From assembly GCA_033220425.1 (NCBI GenBank), contig CM065649.1:3472001-3536000 (forward strand): a stretch of 64,000 nucleotides of DNA. The letters run 5' to 3'. The position numbers and the translations under genes are program-made. The DNA is from Lepraria neglecta (Eukaryota > Ascomycota > Lecanoromycetes > Lecanorales > Stereocaulaceae). Below the pieces are notes generated by a model. The model was not told the origin of the DNA. It did not search any database and saw only the letters and a program-made list of their open reading frames with translations. Of the stretch, positions 1 to 13,507 are shown one piece after another (the first letter of the stretch is position 1; the number at the start of each line of letters is the position of its first letter).

Positions 1-2040
1 CCGTCTGTATATATAATAAGGATTCCCTTCGGCGCCAGCTCCTTAAGTACTTTAAAAGAGTATTATTAGTATATTTAGTAAGATCCGTATTTCGGCCGGC
101 TTACCCTCGACTATAAGCCCTATAGCGTAGTGATATACCTCGGCTTTTATACTGTTATAGACTAATAGTACTAGTCTAAGCAATATTATCCCCGGCCGAA
201 CCTGTACCCGCCGAATACCTCGATCGAGGTTACCGATAGTAATATAGACTGGCTACGCCTGTTGATCTCCGTGTGTCTGTAATAAATGGGTCTTATCTAA
301 TGATATTATAACCGGTACCACTATTGAGCTATTAGGGAGCTTATCTTGTGTCTCCTACTACTAGCGGGCTGTGTATATCTTACTAACGATTAGACCCTCG
401 TCGAGGTTTCGCTAGCGTATCGGTATATAGTTAATACTCGAATTAAAAGGGTTATATCTGATGAGAGTTCGTATTATACCTATTATATCGAAGTAGAGTA
501 TATAATATATTCTAGTTATCTCGTCCGGTTAAATCGATAGGATACTAAACGCTTGCCGAGACTATCTACTAGCAGCAGCAGAATACTTTATAGTATATAG
601 CTTAGCTTTTAGTTATAGAGCGCTGTTAAAGCTATAGGGTCTGTAGAAAGGTCGTAATCGAGTGTCTTTAAAGAAATTATCTATTGTACCGCTAGATAGT
701 CGGGCGTTATATATCTATAAAGCTAGGGTATAATTAGCTTCTAAATGGAAAGGGTACTAGTCCGGGTTCGACTCAGGTATTAACTCGGATATTAACTTAG
801 ATAGGGGTATAGATAATAACTTAGCTAGGGTTATATCCTCTTCCTCTAAAGGCCTCCCGGTACCTCGCTCCTGTAGGTAGTACTCTATAGAGCTAACGGT
901 CAAGGTAGAGATAGTGCCTATAGTACTTGACGCCGTTATCGACTTCGATTAATCGAGTACTATATCTGGCTTATCTTGCTGGTACCAGATCTCGTTAGTA
1001 GAGTCGGTGAGTTTAAGTAATCGCCCTGGAGCATCGTTATCTATTAAAATAGTCAGGTCCTCCTAGGGGACTTATCTACCTTCGCCCTTATAGGGACTAT
1101 CGCCGATCATATCGACCTCGTCTCTTTAGCGTTTATAAATAGGGCCCTCGACTTTATCTTCGTCGAGGCGTACCTGTCTCCTACGCGTCCAATTGGGGTC
1201 CCGGCCCTTACAGCGTGGTAGATACCTAGTTAGGCCGCTTCCGCTGCTGCACTACTTCTAGTAACGTTTATACTATCGATCTATCTGGCTCGGGCGTAAT
1301 ATAGAGGTGTTATTATCGAGATTAACGCGTCTAGGCAGGTATTAGTAAATATATTCGCTACTAGATCCTTTAAGCTAACCCGCTATAGGTTAGGATAAAT
1401 CTATCCTTACGTCGCCTTATATAGCCTATTTTTAACCGTTACTATTAATCAAATTATAATATATATATAGTAGAGTATCGTCCTGTAGAAGGCGTTAATT
1501 AATAGATAGTTTAAGGGGATTTTCTTTCTATACGATATATTTAATAAATACCCCGGTTACTTGTCTTATTAGGAAATATAATTGGTTATAAACCTTATAG
1601 TATATACCCCTATTACTAAAATATACGTCCGAGTCGAACTTAGATTATTTTTATAATAGAGTACTTGATTAAGACTTATATTTTGAAGAACGGAAGAAGA
1701 AATCTAATTAATCTTTATGAGCAGATAATAAGTTTTGATACTCTATCTTTACTAGATATTGGGTATTGAGTATAAAGCTAGATATAGTACGTTTAAAATC
1801 AGCTGTTCGCTTTCTACGTACTATATATATATAAGTTCCGCTTTTAATTAATATCTTTATCTATTATATTAAAGCTTGCTACTTTCAATCTTTTGACGGC
1901 TAAACTTACCTGCTTATAACTACTCTAATATACTATTCTATAGAGAAGGGTCTATATCGCCTAATTGTATTAAGTGTTAAACTATTTCGTAATATATTTA
2001 CCTTACTAGTATTATATTTACTAACTACCGACCAATCGCT
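1..2040. other. RIP-degraded AT-rich sequence, no recognisable gene
   Basis: The stretch is rich in TA and almost free of CA and TG dinucleotides, the mark of repeat-induced point mutation. Every frame is broken by many TAA/TAG codons. I could not recognise a protein motif or a terminal repeat in it. It is probably an old transposon layer whose identity is erased. Confidence 0.6.
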
Positions 2041-5000
2041 ATTATGAATGAAAACCCGGTATAGACTCTACTAGTCGTATTACCCGCTTTATCCCTCTAA
2101 CTCAGCGAAGAATCCTTAACTTCTCCCTATTTTATTCGTCCTATTATTATTCTTCTTGTTATAGATATATTAGAATTATCTATAATATTATCTAATATAG
2201 CCGGTCCTTCTCTAATCGACCCTTAGGTCGATATAACGCTAGAGCCTGCGCTAACCGAGGCCAATTTCTATACGCTTATTGGCAGGCTAAAGTCTAGTAA
2301 TCCGCCTGGAATCCTATAGAACCTCCCCAATATCTATAGAGGCTTACGGTATAGTAATAGCTTGTTTAATACCCTCCGTCAAGTACTTGAAGACCGCCTA
2401 TAGGGTACCGCTATTTGGGGCGAAAATCTTCGAGGTTCTGGCCAGGACTTTACCAAGGTCCTTAACTCCGTTACTACTAACTTTATTCTATCTAACTATA
2501 TACTACCTTTTAGAGACGAAGCAATATATATATTTATAAGACTACTTAATGAAGTACCTAGAGTAGCTAACCGATATACTAGTAAACGACCCTTAGAGGA
2601 GTCTTACGACTCGTTTAGTTCAAAAAAGCCTAGATACGATAATACCCGTACTAAGTAACCCGATTATACTAGACTATTCTTTATACTAGCTCCAGCCCTA
2701 GACGATACCTACCCGCCTTATATTATCCTTAGAATCGGTTATATACGCGATAATAAATTCTATCTTGTCTAACTACGATATATTATACGTAATACTTCGC
2801 TTACTAACGCTAACTAGCTCTAGGACTAACTCAGTTATAATACTCTAATCTAGTTCCTAGAAACCAAGAAATTCTGGACCGCCGAAGATAATGCCCGGGG
2901 GAGTACCCTTATCTATATATCTAATAGGATTATAGAGGTAACTATAAACGAAGATCTACAAAATGCTATCCGCGATATATATTCATATGGTTACCGGCGC
3001 TACGAGCTTTATATCGTACGAGGGGTACTCCGTTAGTTATACTATATTAATTAATAGTTAGGATATTAACTGACAGGTGTAATAGCATCTATCGAGGGCA
3101 ATACGGCCCATCTAAATTAACCTTACCGAGGTAGTTTTACCCTCTCCTACTGCTTAAAACATTCTTCTCTTATGGTAGGACCTAAAGGGAAAACCCCTAA
3201 TATATAGGATCCTCTAGGTAAAGACCCTACTACCTCTTCTACTAAACCCTCTACCCTAAAGCCTTTCGTCGATCCTTCCCTTCTTACTAATAAGTATACT
3301 AGTCCGTCTATCGGGAATCTAAAGGAGCCTATAGATATTAGCTCTAGCTCGGATAATAGTAGCGGTATAAATAATAAGGAAGAGAATAATAGAAAGGAAG
3401 GGGATTTAATAGATAAGGACGAGTAGAAGGCGTTATAGATCAATAAGGCCTATATAGGCAGGACTCTAGAGTTATATAATATCGAGATAGGTAGGGTAGT
3501 AGTAGCTAGAGTAGCTACGAAAGATATAGAGGTATTAGAACAGGAGGATCGCGACAGGATGTAAGTGCTTTAGCCTCTACCTTATTATTTGCTTACTACT
3601 AAATACTACCCTAGTATTAATATAACTAAGGTAGAGGACCGTCCGTAATAGTCTCAGAAAACGTAGTAGTATATAGAGTTATTATTCTAACTATAGAAGG
3701 GAAACCAGTCTATTAAGAATACACGAACCCTCCGTAGGTTATTATCTATTATAGCCCCTAACGGTAAGATAAAAAAGATTATACTATATATTTATTAACT
3801 CTACTGCGCTGCTTAGATACGCCGGCGTACTTACTAGCAGGGGGGGGTATTAATAGGGACGATCCCGGCTTTGGCAAGGTTTGTATCTATTCCTAGCTTT
3901 TAATAAAACCTACTATTAACTCGGATAATACTGACGTCCGACTCGAACTAGACTCTGACGATTTTTATTATATATATCCTTAAGTATTAACTCTCCTTAT
4001 AATAGCGTAAGGTTTTTGAAATATATAAGTAGGATTATAAAAATCTCGAATAGTTTAAAGCGTTAATCTATTATACTAAGTATCTCCTACCCTTAAAATT
4101 AAAGGTATAGAGTAGTAATAATATATATCCCTCTACTAATAAATAGGATATCGGTTATCTGTATATCGAGAAAAGCGCCGCCTATTTAACTAGCGTACTA
4201 AAGCAAGGTATTATTCTTATTATTGTACTAGCGAAAGTAATAGGTAACTAGTTACAAGAGTGGACGAAGATAATTAATACTTAATATCCAATATTGAAGC
4301 TACGGTGCTTCTATACCTATATAGGCAAAATATATAATAATATTAACGCTACCCTACTTATATCGGAAAATACTAAACTACTTCGATATAAAAAGGATAG
4401 AAAACCCAAACCTAGATAGGAGCGTATTCTACTCCTTATAACTAAGGGCTTATATAATAGGTATATTAAGGAAGTACTATAGAACTCTAAGTATCTATTC
4501 GTCTATAACTTCCGTGTTGGCTAGATCTTTATTAATAAGTTCTATAAGATAAGGATAGTAAAGGGTAAATATCCTAAGATAGTCCTTAGTATTAAGGATA
4601 AGATTAGTGCCTAAGTCCTAGTAAAAATACTAGAGGATAATAAGAACGAGTAGAATACTATAGATAATCGGTATATAAAAACATATCGATTATCTTTGCC
4701 CTGGGTGTAGGGTTTCTCCGCTATACCGTGGATACGCGACCTAACTAACTACTCGGCTATAATCTATATAATCGAGCAGCCTTAGTAGTGCGCCGTTAAA
4801 GAGTATCGATATATAACTTATAACGAAGTTGAGGTTGTAGGGAAACTAACCGCTAGCTACCGAAAGTAAAAGAATCCGGTTAATAAGAGTGAGAATAATA
4901 AGAATATTGCAGATATAAAGGCTATCTTAAACTCTATCGAAATTAAGCGGACGCCTATAACTATAGATATTAATAGGACTACCGAGCTTATTAAGCTACC

Positions 5001-5950
5001 TCCGCATGAGACTCGTTATATTATATACTTACTTAATCTAGAGTAAAAGGTAGCTCTTCGCGCCGAGGATTAGAGGATCTAAGATATAGTAAAAGCCGAA
5101 TATACTAGAGAATACGTAATTACTCGTAAGGCTGGTAAGGAGATACCTACGCTAGTAATTAATAACTACTTTAAACGCGCCTATAAGCTACGCGCTACTA
5201 CTATTATCCTAAGCCTTCTAGAATTCTCTCGGTGTAACTACCTTACTCTTACTTAGGACAAGCTTAAAGGGGGGCCTTTATATAATAGCGGAAAGGGTCG
5301 CACAGATTTTGTAGAGTTGGCTGGCCTGATATAGAATTAGGCCAAGATACCGCTAGATAGTATTTATACTAAATATATCGATGAACTTACTAGTGATATA
5401 CCGAAGTTAGTAAAACTCAAAGAGTTAATCGGCTTACTAGGGGAAGATATCTACGGGTAACCAGAGAAACTGGTTATATTTACTAGTTCTCCTATTATCG
5501 TATATATTCTAGCGGTAGTAAGTCTATATCTCTTCCGCTATTCTACCTTGACCTTATACTAACCTTGCTCTAGTAGTTTAAAAAGTATTTTCCTAGTAAA
5601 TAGCTATAGTATAGCTCGACCTTCCGAGAAGCGAGATAAGTTATATATATAGCTATTCTAAGAAGAGGATAATAAGCGCTTCCTTATCTCTACGAAACGT
5701 ATCCTTGGAACTGGTATTACCCTGACCTATATATTCAGAAGTGTGAATATGGATATAGACTGGATATAATTCTATAATATTCAGTGCGATAGGCGGGTGG
5801 TTCGGTTATCTCAGCGAAATCTAAAGATGTATAACTACTACTTTATTACGGACGATGAATATAGAGTAGATTAGAAGGTATTATTTAAACAGAGTAGAGA
5901 TAATATAACGAGGTAATAGGCGTATAAATAAGCTAGATATTTCTAGCTAA
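2041..5950 (+). repeat. Repeat X, partial copy 1 (SNF2-bearing)
   Basis: This block is related in the same orientation to the start of the 6.2-14 kb copy. Matching landmarks include 2,100-2,160 with 7,640-7,690, 3,465-3,560 with 8,045-8,125, and 4,900-5,160 with 8,800-9,030. The second copy lacks about 1 kb (roughly 2,200-3,130) and about 0.65 kb (roughly 4,270-4,930) that are present here. RIP decay is heavy throughout. Outer limits are approximate because the ends carry no clear terminal repeats. Confidence 0.6.
3590..5930 (+). pseudogene. SNF2-type helicase relic, copy 1
   Basis: This was once a SNF2-family ATPase/helicase, a class that moves along or remodels DNA and chromatin. Motifs appear in family order. 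The Walker A-like DDPGFGK lies at 3,858-3,878. A motif III relic GFSAIPW (from SATP, Thr to Ile) lies at about 4,711-4,731. Motif V, GTGITLTYIFRSVNMDMDW, lies at about 5,710-5,763. Motif VI, QCDRRVVRLSQR, lies at about 5,782-5,817 and resembles the SNF2 arginine-finger region QAxGRxxRxGQ. Motif I is in a different frame from the others, so there are indels as well as many TAG/TAA codons, mostly where Gln or Trp is expected. It is not functional. The family call rests on motif order and spacing; the exact subfamily is unknown. Confidence 0.65.
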
Positions 5951-6719
5951 GTAATAGCGCGCTTTTGCGGGTTTCTTTTCTTCTGCTCGGCGGTGCTTTA
6001 ACTTCGTATAAGATAGATATAAGACTCTTATTACCCTTCTATAGTAATATTAAATCTAATCTATACTAGTTCGGGAAGACTTGAAAGTACTTAGATTACT
6101 AGCTATTCCCCTTTACTTTCTCCTATCTTTAGTAGATATTTCGCGCTATAGTCTTCCTTGAATGTCCGCTACCAAAATCTAGATATACTATATACTTATA
6201 TACTAAATATAAGCTGTAGGTAAAAGGGAATATAATTTATAGCCCTAACTTGCTAGATTGTGATCGTATTTAATACGAACTATATACGCTACTATACTCC
6301 TTTGTAACGTATTGTCTTAAGTTGTAATCTTCCTTATAATACCCTTCTATTAATATAGACTCTTTTAACTAAGACTATTATTAAATGAAGGGAGAAACCT
6401 ACTCGAAAGTCAAGTAGTTATACCTATACTTAATATAGATACTATATAGGGAACAGCCTACGCGTTAAATAATATTGAGTATTAGATAGTATTCGAGTTA
6501 GATAACTCTCGATATCCGAGTCGAATAGCGCTTGATATACTTAGCGTTCGAGTTAGATATCGCTTATTATACGCTAATTACTATAGGCTTAGTACGGAAT
6601 TATTCTTTATATATTATATATCGACCTTTTAATCCTTTCCTATACTCCTTTCTCTTACTACCAATATATTAATTAATACTCTATATATTATATATATACC
6701 CGCTATAGAATACCGGTAC

Positions 6720-7400
6720 GAGCCCGTAGCTATTACCGCCGACGTTTTCCCCTCCTCTCTAGCCTCCTTATCTTCTACCGAATTCTACGAAAATACTAAC
6801 CCCGGGAATTAGACGGTCTCGGTTATTTCGCGTGGCCTTATAGTCGAATAGGCCTACTATAAGGAGATTCGAGTAGTATTAAAGAAAGAGATAGAAAGGA
6901 GATATATTATTAGTATATCCCTAGGGATACTAGAGAACTAGGCTAAACTCGGCGAGGCCTTATAGTAGTTAGAAATAGTATTTCCCTCCGTTTTCATACC
7001 TAGAATCCCCTAACCCTAGCTGGAGAGTTATAAATTAGATATAGCTAGAAAGATTAATAATATCTATAATTACTATCGCAATCGCAGAAGGTGTACTATA
7101 CCGTCTCTCTCTACGGATAGTACTCTATATATAGTATATCCGCTTACCTTCGGTAAAACAGGATTCTATATCCGGTCGATAGAGACGATAGTGAATATAC
7201 TTTTCTTCGCCTCCAATATTATTAAGGAGAAAAAACCTCTGGCTAGTATTATATTAGACGAGATCGAATTTAGAATATTTAAAGAGGTCTTACGCGAGGA
7301 CGGTATCTATAATAGCTTGACCGACCGAATTCTTTATTATATTAGTAAAAACGACGTCGAAGTTAATTACACCCGTAAATTTAAGGCGGCTACCTTATAG
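6720..7400 (+). pseudogene. Unrecognised degraded coding region in repeat X
   Basis: A coding-like frame runs through this stretch with a few TAG codons of RIP type. The last part, 7,191-7,400, is still open for 69 codons and contains KEKKPLASIILDEIEF. It is conserved in the inverted arm at about 40,190-40,400 on the opposite strand. I do not recognise the family. It lies upstream of the SNF2 relic on the same strand, so it could be part of the same ancestral gene set or the N-terminal part of that protein. Confidence 0.35.
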
Positions 7401-8139
7401 ATATATAATATAGGCGAGAATCCTATCTTGTTTTATATTAAGATACGCCTGCAAGGTATATATCTTATACTTTGCTTCGATCGTACTCCTATTAACTATA
7501 CTCTAGTAAAATAGCGGGCCTACGTGAAATATTAAATAATAGGTACACTTTACGTCCGTTTCCGCGGTATATTAGTAAACCTAGTTAATTACGGTACGCC
7601 GATACTACTAAATTATATACTCTAGTATTCTTCTTCGTTCTAACTTAGCGAAGGGCCTCTACTTCTTTATATTTTATTCTTCCTATTATTACTATCTCTA
7701 TTATACCTCTATATAACCTTACCGGGCTAGATATTCTTCTCTTACGGTATAACCTAAGAATATAACCTATAATATATAGAATCCTCTACGCGAAGACTCT
7801 ACTACCTCTCCTACTAAATTCCCCGCCCTAAAGCCTTATAAATTCTCCCCCTTAATTAAGTAAGCCTGCTAGTATTTCCTACCCGGCCTCTAAATGATCC
7901 TATACTTATCTGTTCCGATATAAATAATAGTAGCTATACTAGTAATTAGGAAGAGAAGGAGTAAGAGGAGGAAGGGGATACTATAGAAGAGGACGAGGAG
8001 AAGGTATTAAAGGTTAGTAAGGCCTATAATAGTAGGGTTCCGAAGTTATATAATATCGAGATAGGTAGGGTAGTAGTAGCTAGAGTAGCTGCGAAAGATC
8101 TAGAGGTATTAGAATAGGAGGATTGTAATAGGATATAAG

Positions 8140-9830
8140 TACTTTAACCTCTACCTTACTATTTACTTACTACTAAATACTACCCTAGTATTAATATAAC
8201 CAAGGTAGAGGACTATCTGTAATAGTCTCAGAAAACGTAGTAGTATATAGAGTTATTGTTTCAGCTATAGAAGGGAAACCGGTCTATACAGAATATACGA
8301 AACCTCTGTAGGTTATTATCTATTATAGCCCCTAACGGCAAAATAAAGAAGATCGTACCGTTTATTTATTAGCTATACTGCGCGGCTTGGATAAGATAGC
8401 AGGCTTTCTAATAGGGGGGAGCTATCTATAGGCGAGATTCTAGTTTAGAGATGTCTAAACTGAATTATTGCTTCTATTAAGGACTCTGGTCGACTCGGAC
8501 GATATAGATGTTCGACTCGGGCAACGCTAATATCCGACTCTATCTAGATCGAAATCTATATATATAAAATCATCTAATAATTCGAAACGTTGCCTTATTA
8601 TAATAAGTATCTCTTACTAGAGAGATTGAAGCTACGGAGTTATTACGATATATATCTATCGGCTTATAAATGGAATATTAGTTATCCGTGTGTCAAGAAT
8701 AGTGCCGCCCGGAATATTAGCGCAGCGAAGTCAGGTATTATTCTTACTATTGTACTAGCGAAAGTAGTAGGTAATTGGTTATAATAGTAGACGAAGATGA
8801 TCGATATAAAGCGGATACTATATACTCAAGATATCTCTAGGACTACTAATCTAGTATAACTACCTCCCTACGAGATTTATTATATTATATACCCGCCTTC
8901 GCTAGTATAAAATATAGCTCTTTATACTAAGGATTAAAGGATCTAAGATAAAGCGAAAGTAAAATATACTAGATAATACGCAATTGCTCGCAAGGCTGGC
9001 AAGGAGATACCTGCGCCAACGACTACTAACTACTTCAAACGTATATATGAACTACGCGCCGCTACTATGGTCCCAAGCCTTCTAGGATTCGCTCGGCTCG
9101 ATAACCTATCTCTATATGCGGATAAGCTCGAAGGGGGGATTTATATAACGGCGGCGAGGGTCGTACGAACTTTGCAGAGTTGGCTAATCTAAGAGAAGAC
9201 TAGACTGAATACCCGCTGGCTAGTATCTATATCTATTATATCGAATATTTTGTTGATAATAGTCCGAAGTTGGTTATATTAAAGGATTTGATTATTAAAC
9301 TAAGGGAGGATATCGTCGAAAGACCGTAATAACTGTCTATAATTACTAAGCTATCTACTACTATATATATTCTGGCGATAGTAGGTCTATAGCTCTTTCG
9401 CTATTTCGCCTTGGCTTTATACTAACCTTACTCTAGTAGTTTAAAAGGTATTATCCTAATAAATAACTATAGCGTAGCTCGGCCTTACCTTCCGGGAAAC
9501 GAGATGAATTATTCGTGTAGATATGCTAAGGAGATAACTATTATCACTTTGTTCCCCCTACGAACTACGTTCTTAAAACCGGTATTACCCTTATCTATAC
9601 CTCTAGAAGCGTGAATATAGATACGGACTAGATAAAATACTATAGGATTTGATGCTATAGGCGGGTCGTTCGGTAGTGATAGCAAAGATAGAAGGTATAC
9701 GAGTACGGTATATTTCTAGATAAGGTAAAGGGATCTTGATTTAATTATTATCTAGATAGGCGGATAGAAAGCTCTTAGTAAGAGTAGATATAATATAATA
9801 GAATTAACCTATAGGTATTGCTAGTAGTAA
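8140..9830 (+). pseudogene. SNF2-type helicase relic, copy 2
   Basis: Colinear with copy 1 at 3,590-5,930 but shortened by an internal deletion of about 0.65 kb. The Walker A region near 8,410-8,440 is mutated beyond function. The motif V relic GITLIYTSRSVNIDTD lies near 9,581-9,628, followed by the motif VI relic YRRVVR near 9,655. Numerous TAG/TAA codons interrupt the frame. The inverted arm carries the same gene, split by the Gypsy insertion. Inactivity is certain; the family assignment depends on comparison with copy 1. Confidence 0.6.
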
Positions 9831-10737
9831 ATTTGAGGACTAGTTTAAATATTATAAATGGTAGACCCCGTTATTCGAATTGGAGACTAGAGAAACTATA
9901 CTATTTAACTCAATATTACCGATATGATATTTATATCCTAGAATCCTGCTATAAAGACCTAGCTAATACTACCCGCCGCTTTTCCTAACCTAGATTCGTC
10001 TTCTCTAATAAATCTAAACGCCGTCGCCGCTATAGAGGATATAGTTCCGCTAACTTAATATATATCCGCTAGTAGAGATTCTTTTTATAGGACGTATTAT
10101 AAATAGAAGAAGGTATCTAATTATTATTAACTAAGTCGAAGAACTAATTTAATTAGTTAAGCTAATAACGTAACTCTATATCCTACCTATATAACTTAAG
10201 AGCCGGCGGCAAAGTATATATTATTAATACGAATCCAGTGAGTCCGGCTCTATATATATTTATTGATAGATACTCGAGTGGGTAGTATCTAAGGTCTTGA
10301 GGTCCCGGGCTAATGGGGCGGAGGCGGCGTATACTTGTCGAGGATATAGAAGAAACGGCGATATTCGTTATATATAGGAGAACTATAGCTAGAGATATAG
10401 TCCTGGTAGTAACCTGTTCGAAAAGGTAGGAAAATTTTGTTCGACTCGGATAGACTTTTGTCTAACTCGGCTAAGTTTCTATCTAACTTGGTTAATAGTC
10501 TTTAAGCTAACTTGATTTTATATTAATATTATATTAATTAAAATAATACGATAATAATATACTAAAGAAGCCTGTCCCTTTCTAAAAACCTTCGCCTTCT
10601 TCCCCTAAGAACCTCGCCTATCTAGCTACCTATAACCAGCTATATCGTCGTGGATCATACTCCTTAATACCTTATACTACCTCGTTACTAGTAAAGACCT
10701 ATATATATATTAGATAGATAATAGAGATCTTCTAATA

Positions 10738-13507
10738 ATGGCTAAGATAAAGGGAGAATAACTAGTAGCTACTAGAAAAGCCTAGGAGACTAAAGCGAAT
10801 AAGCGAAAGGTACGATTCGAACCGAGTAACTTATTCTATATATTAATATATTAGTAGATTAAGGCTATTAAAGAAAAGTAGCTAGAACCTAAGAGAAGTA
10901 CCGAAGGGGACGACGGAGTGGTAGAGCCTAGGAAACGTCGAAGACGTGATAGTAACCTTAGCGAGGATATCTCTGAAAAAATATATAAAGAAGAGGTCTC
11001 TTTAAAGATAACCAGCGTTAAGGATATCGAAATATCTTCTAATAACCCTATAACCAGCCCTGCGAAGAGACCAGTGCCTGCTATTATTATAGGGGTATGA
11101 CTTCCCTATACTCCTATATTCGGTCCGTTAGATAACTCTATATTTAGGAGACGGAAAAGATGGGCTTCTCCGTTGTAAGTACGATTGGTGCGTAATAATA
11201 GATATAACCTATTGACTATATAGCGTAAACAGACGCGGCTGTCGTCGTCTAGAATCGATACTGTATTATAAAGCGATACGAGTATTACCCAAAAGAAGAC
11301 CGTAAGTTACCTATCGACGTTATATATATATTTAATATACTAATATAGAAAGAAGGAAATAATATAGAACTATATAATAAAACGAGGTCCTCAAGGGAAT
11401 ATGGATACTAGGAACTACCTACGTAGCTCGGTAAATGATGAATTAGAGACGCGTATTCATTAAATATAGCTGAAACAGCCGATAGTATAGGAACAACAAA
11501 ACCGAACATCTTTATATACAGAGCAGAATGGCTAGCGTGCCGGACGACCTACCTAGACGCCCTAATAGATAATAACTGATAAGTTTAAATCTGCTAGTAA
11601 GAAATATCGAAAATCGAGAGAGAATCTAATCAGCAGACGGAAGGATGAATTAATAGTATATTTACCTCAGCACATAGGTCTTATAATAACTAATCGTTAT
11701 AGTCGCTATAATATAAGCAGCGACAGCTAACCCGCACTATACCACCTACACGGCGCAAGCGGCCGAATTCCAGTACCGCGACTACGGGACGATCATCTAA
11801 TCCTAATAATCGGGTTCTATCATCTAAAAAGACAAGGCCTAGACTATTATCGACTTCGTTACCTATACCTATATATATATCGGATATTAAATCTGAAGAC
11901 GACTATAAGGAGGTAACCGCGGAGGAGGCGGCAGGACCTATCGCTTGGGGTAGTTCTAGGCGTCGCCAAGCGCAAAGATACTAATCCTTACGGGAATATT
12001 AATATATTTTCTATGCAACGAAGCCTATATTCCTCTCTAAGATTATAGGCGGTAATGATACCGATAGCCTATTACTATAGCCAGAATATAACCCGGTAGC
12101 TCTGAGTAACCTTATAATAAGAATATAGAGAGAATAGAAGGCTAAGCTCTAAAGAATAAAGGGGCCTTAAGTTATCGGCGATCTAGATACCTTAGGTAAT
12201 ATACTAACTCCTAAAGAAGCTTGCAAGGTTATTACTCCTAAACCCCTACCTATTTATATAACGCCGCGTAATAGCTAATATCTTCGTAGCTTATAGATAG
12301 CCTAAGCGAATTCAGAAGTTTTATAATAAGGAAAATAAGATTAACCGTTAAAATGGTAGTAGAATAGCTATACCTAATAGTCGAGGACCGGAAGAATAAT
12401 ATATCGAACCTACTATTTAATATACGATTTACTTTCGCGGATCTAGAGAAAGGTATAAGTATTCTTCTTTTCTAAACGAGAACGAAATATATAGCTAACA
12501 GGTCTAAGATAAGGGTTATTTTCTGGTACCGATAATTGTAATAAGTCTATATCGCGTTTTTTTTCTAATAGAATAAGCGCTATTAGACTTAGGTATGAGA
12601 GTGTAGATCTATAGAAACCTTTACCCGCTAGTACTATTATTTTCGTTATAACAGCGCTTTATTATATATTCGAAGAATATGAATATAGCTCCTATAGGAT
12701 CAAGAGATAGGATAGTATATTAGTTAGTAGTAAGTTAACCTGATACTCGAAGAATAACCTATATACTGATAATACCTTAAGCTATATTCGAATATATAAT
12801 AGAGGTATAGTATAATATAGGTGAAATCAAAACGCGGATAGTTACTAGACTACTTTATCGTCGAATAATAGACTACTACTATACGAATAGGTATAGTAAG
12901 AACCGTCGACTACCAGTTACTAATATGTTTAAGGATTCCCTAGAAGATCTAAAAAATCAACCGGACCTTTAGAGTGTTCTAGAGGAGATAGGAATAAATA
13001 ATACTAGTATAATAGGCCAAGAAGAAGAGTACGGAAATGATAAAGAATATACGGTATATATAAGAAGCGATTATAGGTATATATTATTAGCTAATACTGA
13101 AATCAAGGCTAAAGAACTATCTCCCGAGGAGGGTCTCGACAAGACTAATTCAGAGTTTAGAAACTAGGACAGTTTTTTCGCTTCCCTTACCTTCGGTAAT
13201 AATTCAGCGGAGATAATAGATATCTAGGTATTTTTAATATAGGACTTCGAGTATATATAGAAGGAGGCCGGCCTGTAAGCAGATAAGAGTCTTTAGGAAG
13301 AGGATTATATTATAGATGTTAAAGAGTAGAGTAGGTCGGTAGAGAGGTAGATTATAGAGGATGAGATAGTATATCTGAATGTTATTCTAATAGGAGAAGA
13401 ACCTGAGGACTAGGCTGCTAAGGATACTGCGGAGGGGATAGAGAATAGATCGATAGAGTACGAAGCTTAGGCGAGAGGAAGCCTGACGGAATCAAGCTAT
13501 CAGTAAT
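10738..13507 (+). pseudogene. Unrecognised long gene relic in repeat X (left arm)
   Basis: An ATG at 10,738 opens a frame that can be followed for about 2.7 kb, interrupted mainly by TAG/TAA at likely former Gln or Trp codons. The N-terminal part is basic and includes RKRRRR near 10,930-10,947, which could be a nuclear localisation signal. 10,918-11,100 is open for 60 codons. The C-terminal third is acidic (for example PEEGLDKTNSEF near 13,120). The equivalent ATG in the inverted arm is at 24,662 on the minus strand and has the same first codons, which supports this start. I could not match it to a family. No DDE, tyrosine-recombinase or helicase motif is visible, so a transposase role is not supported. 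Confidence 0.4.

Noticed and set aside
10738-13507. Starship captain or other tyrosine recombinase as the identity of the unknown X gene
   Set aside because: No R...HxxR...Y motif found, and no direct-repeat insertion edges. Left as unknown.
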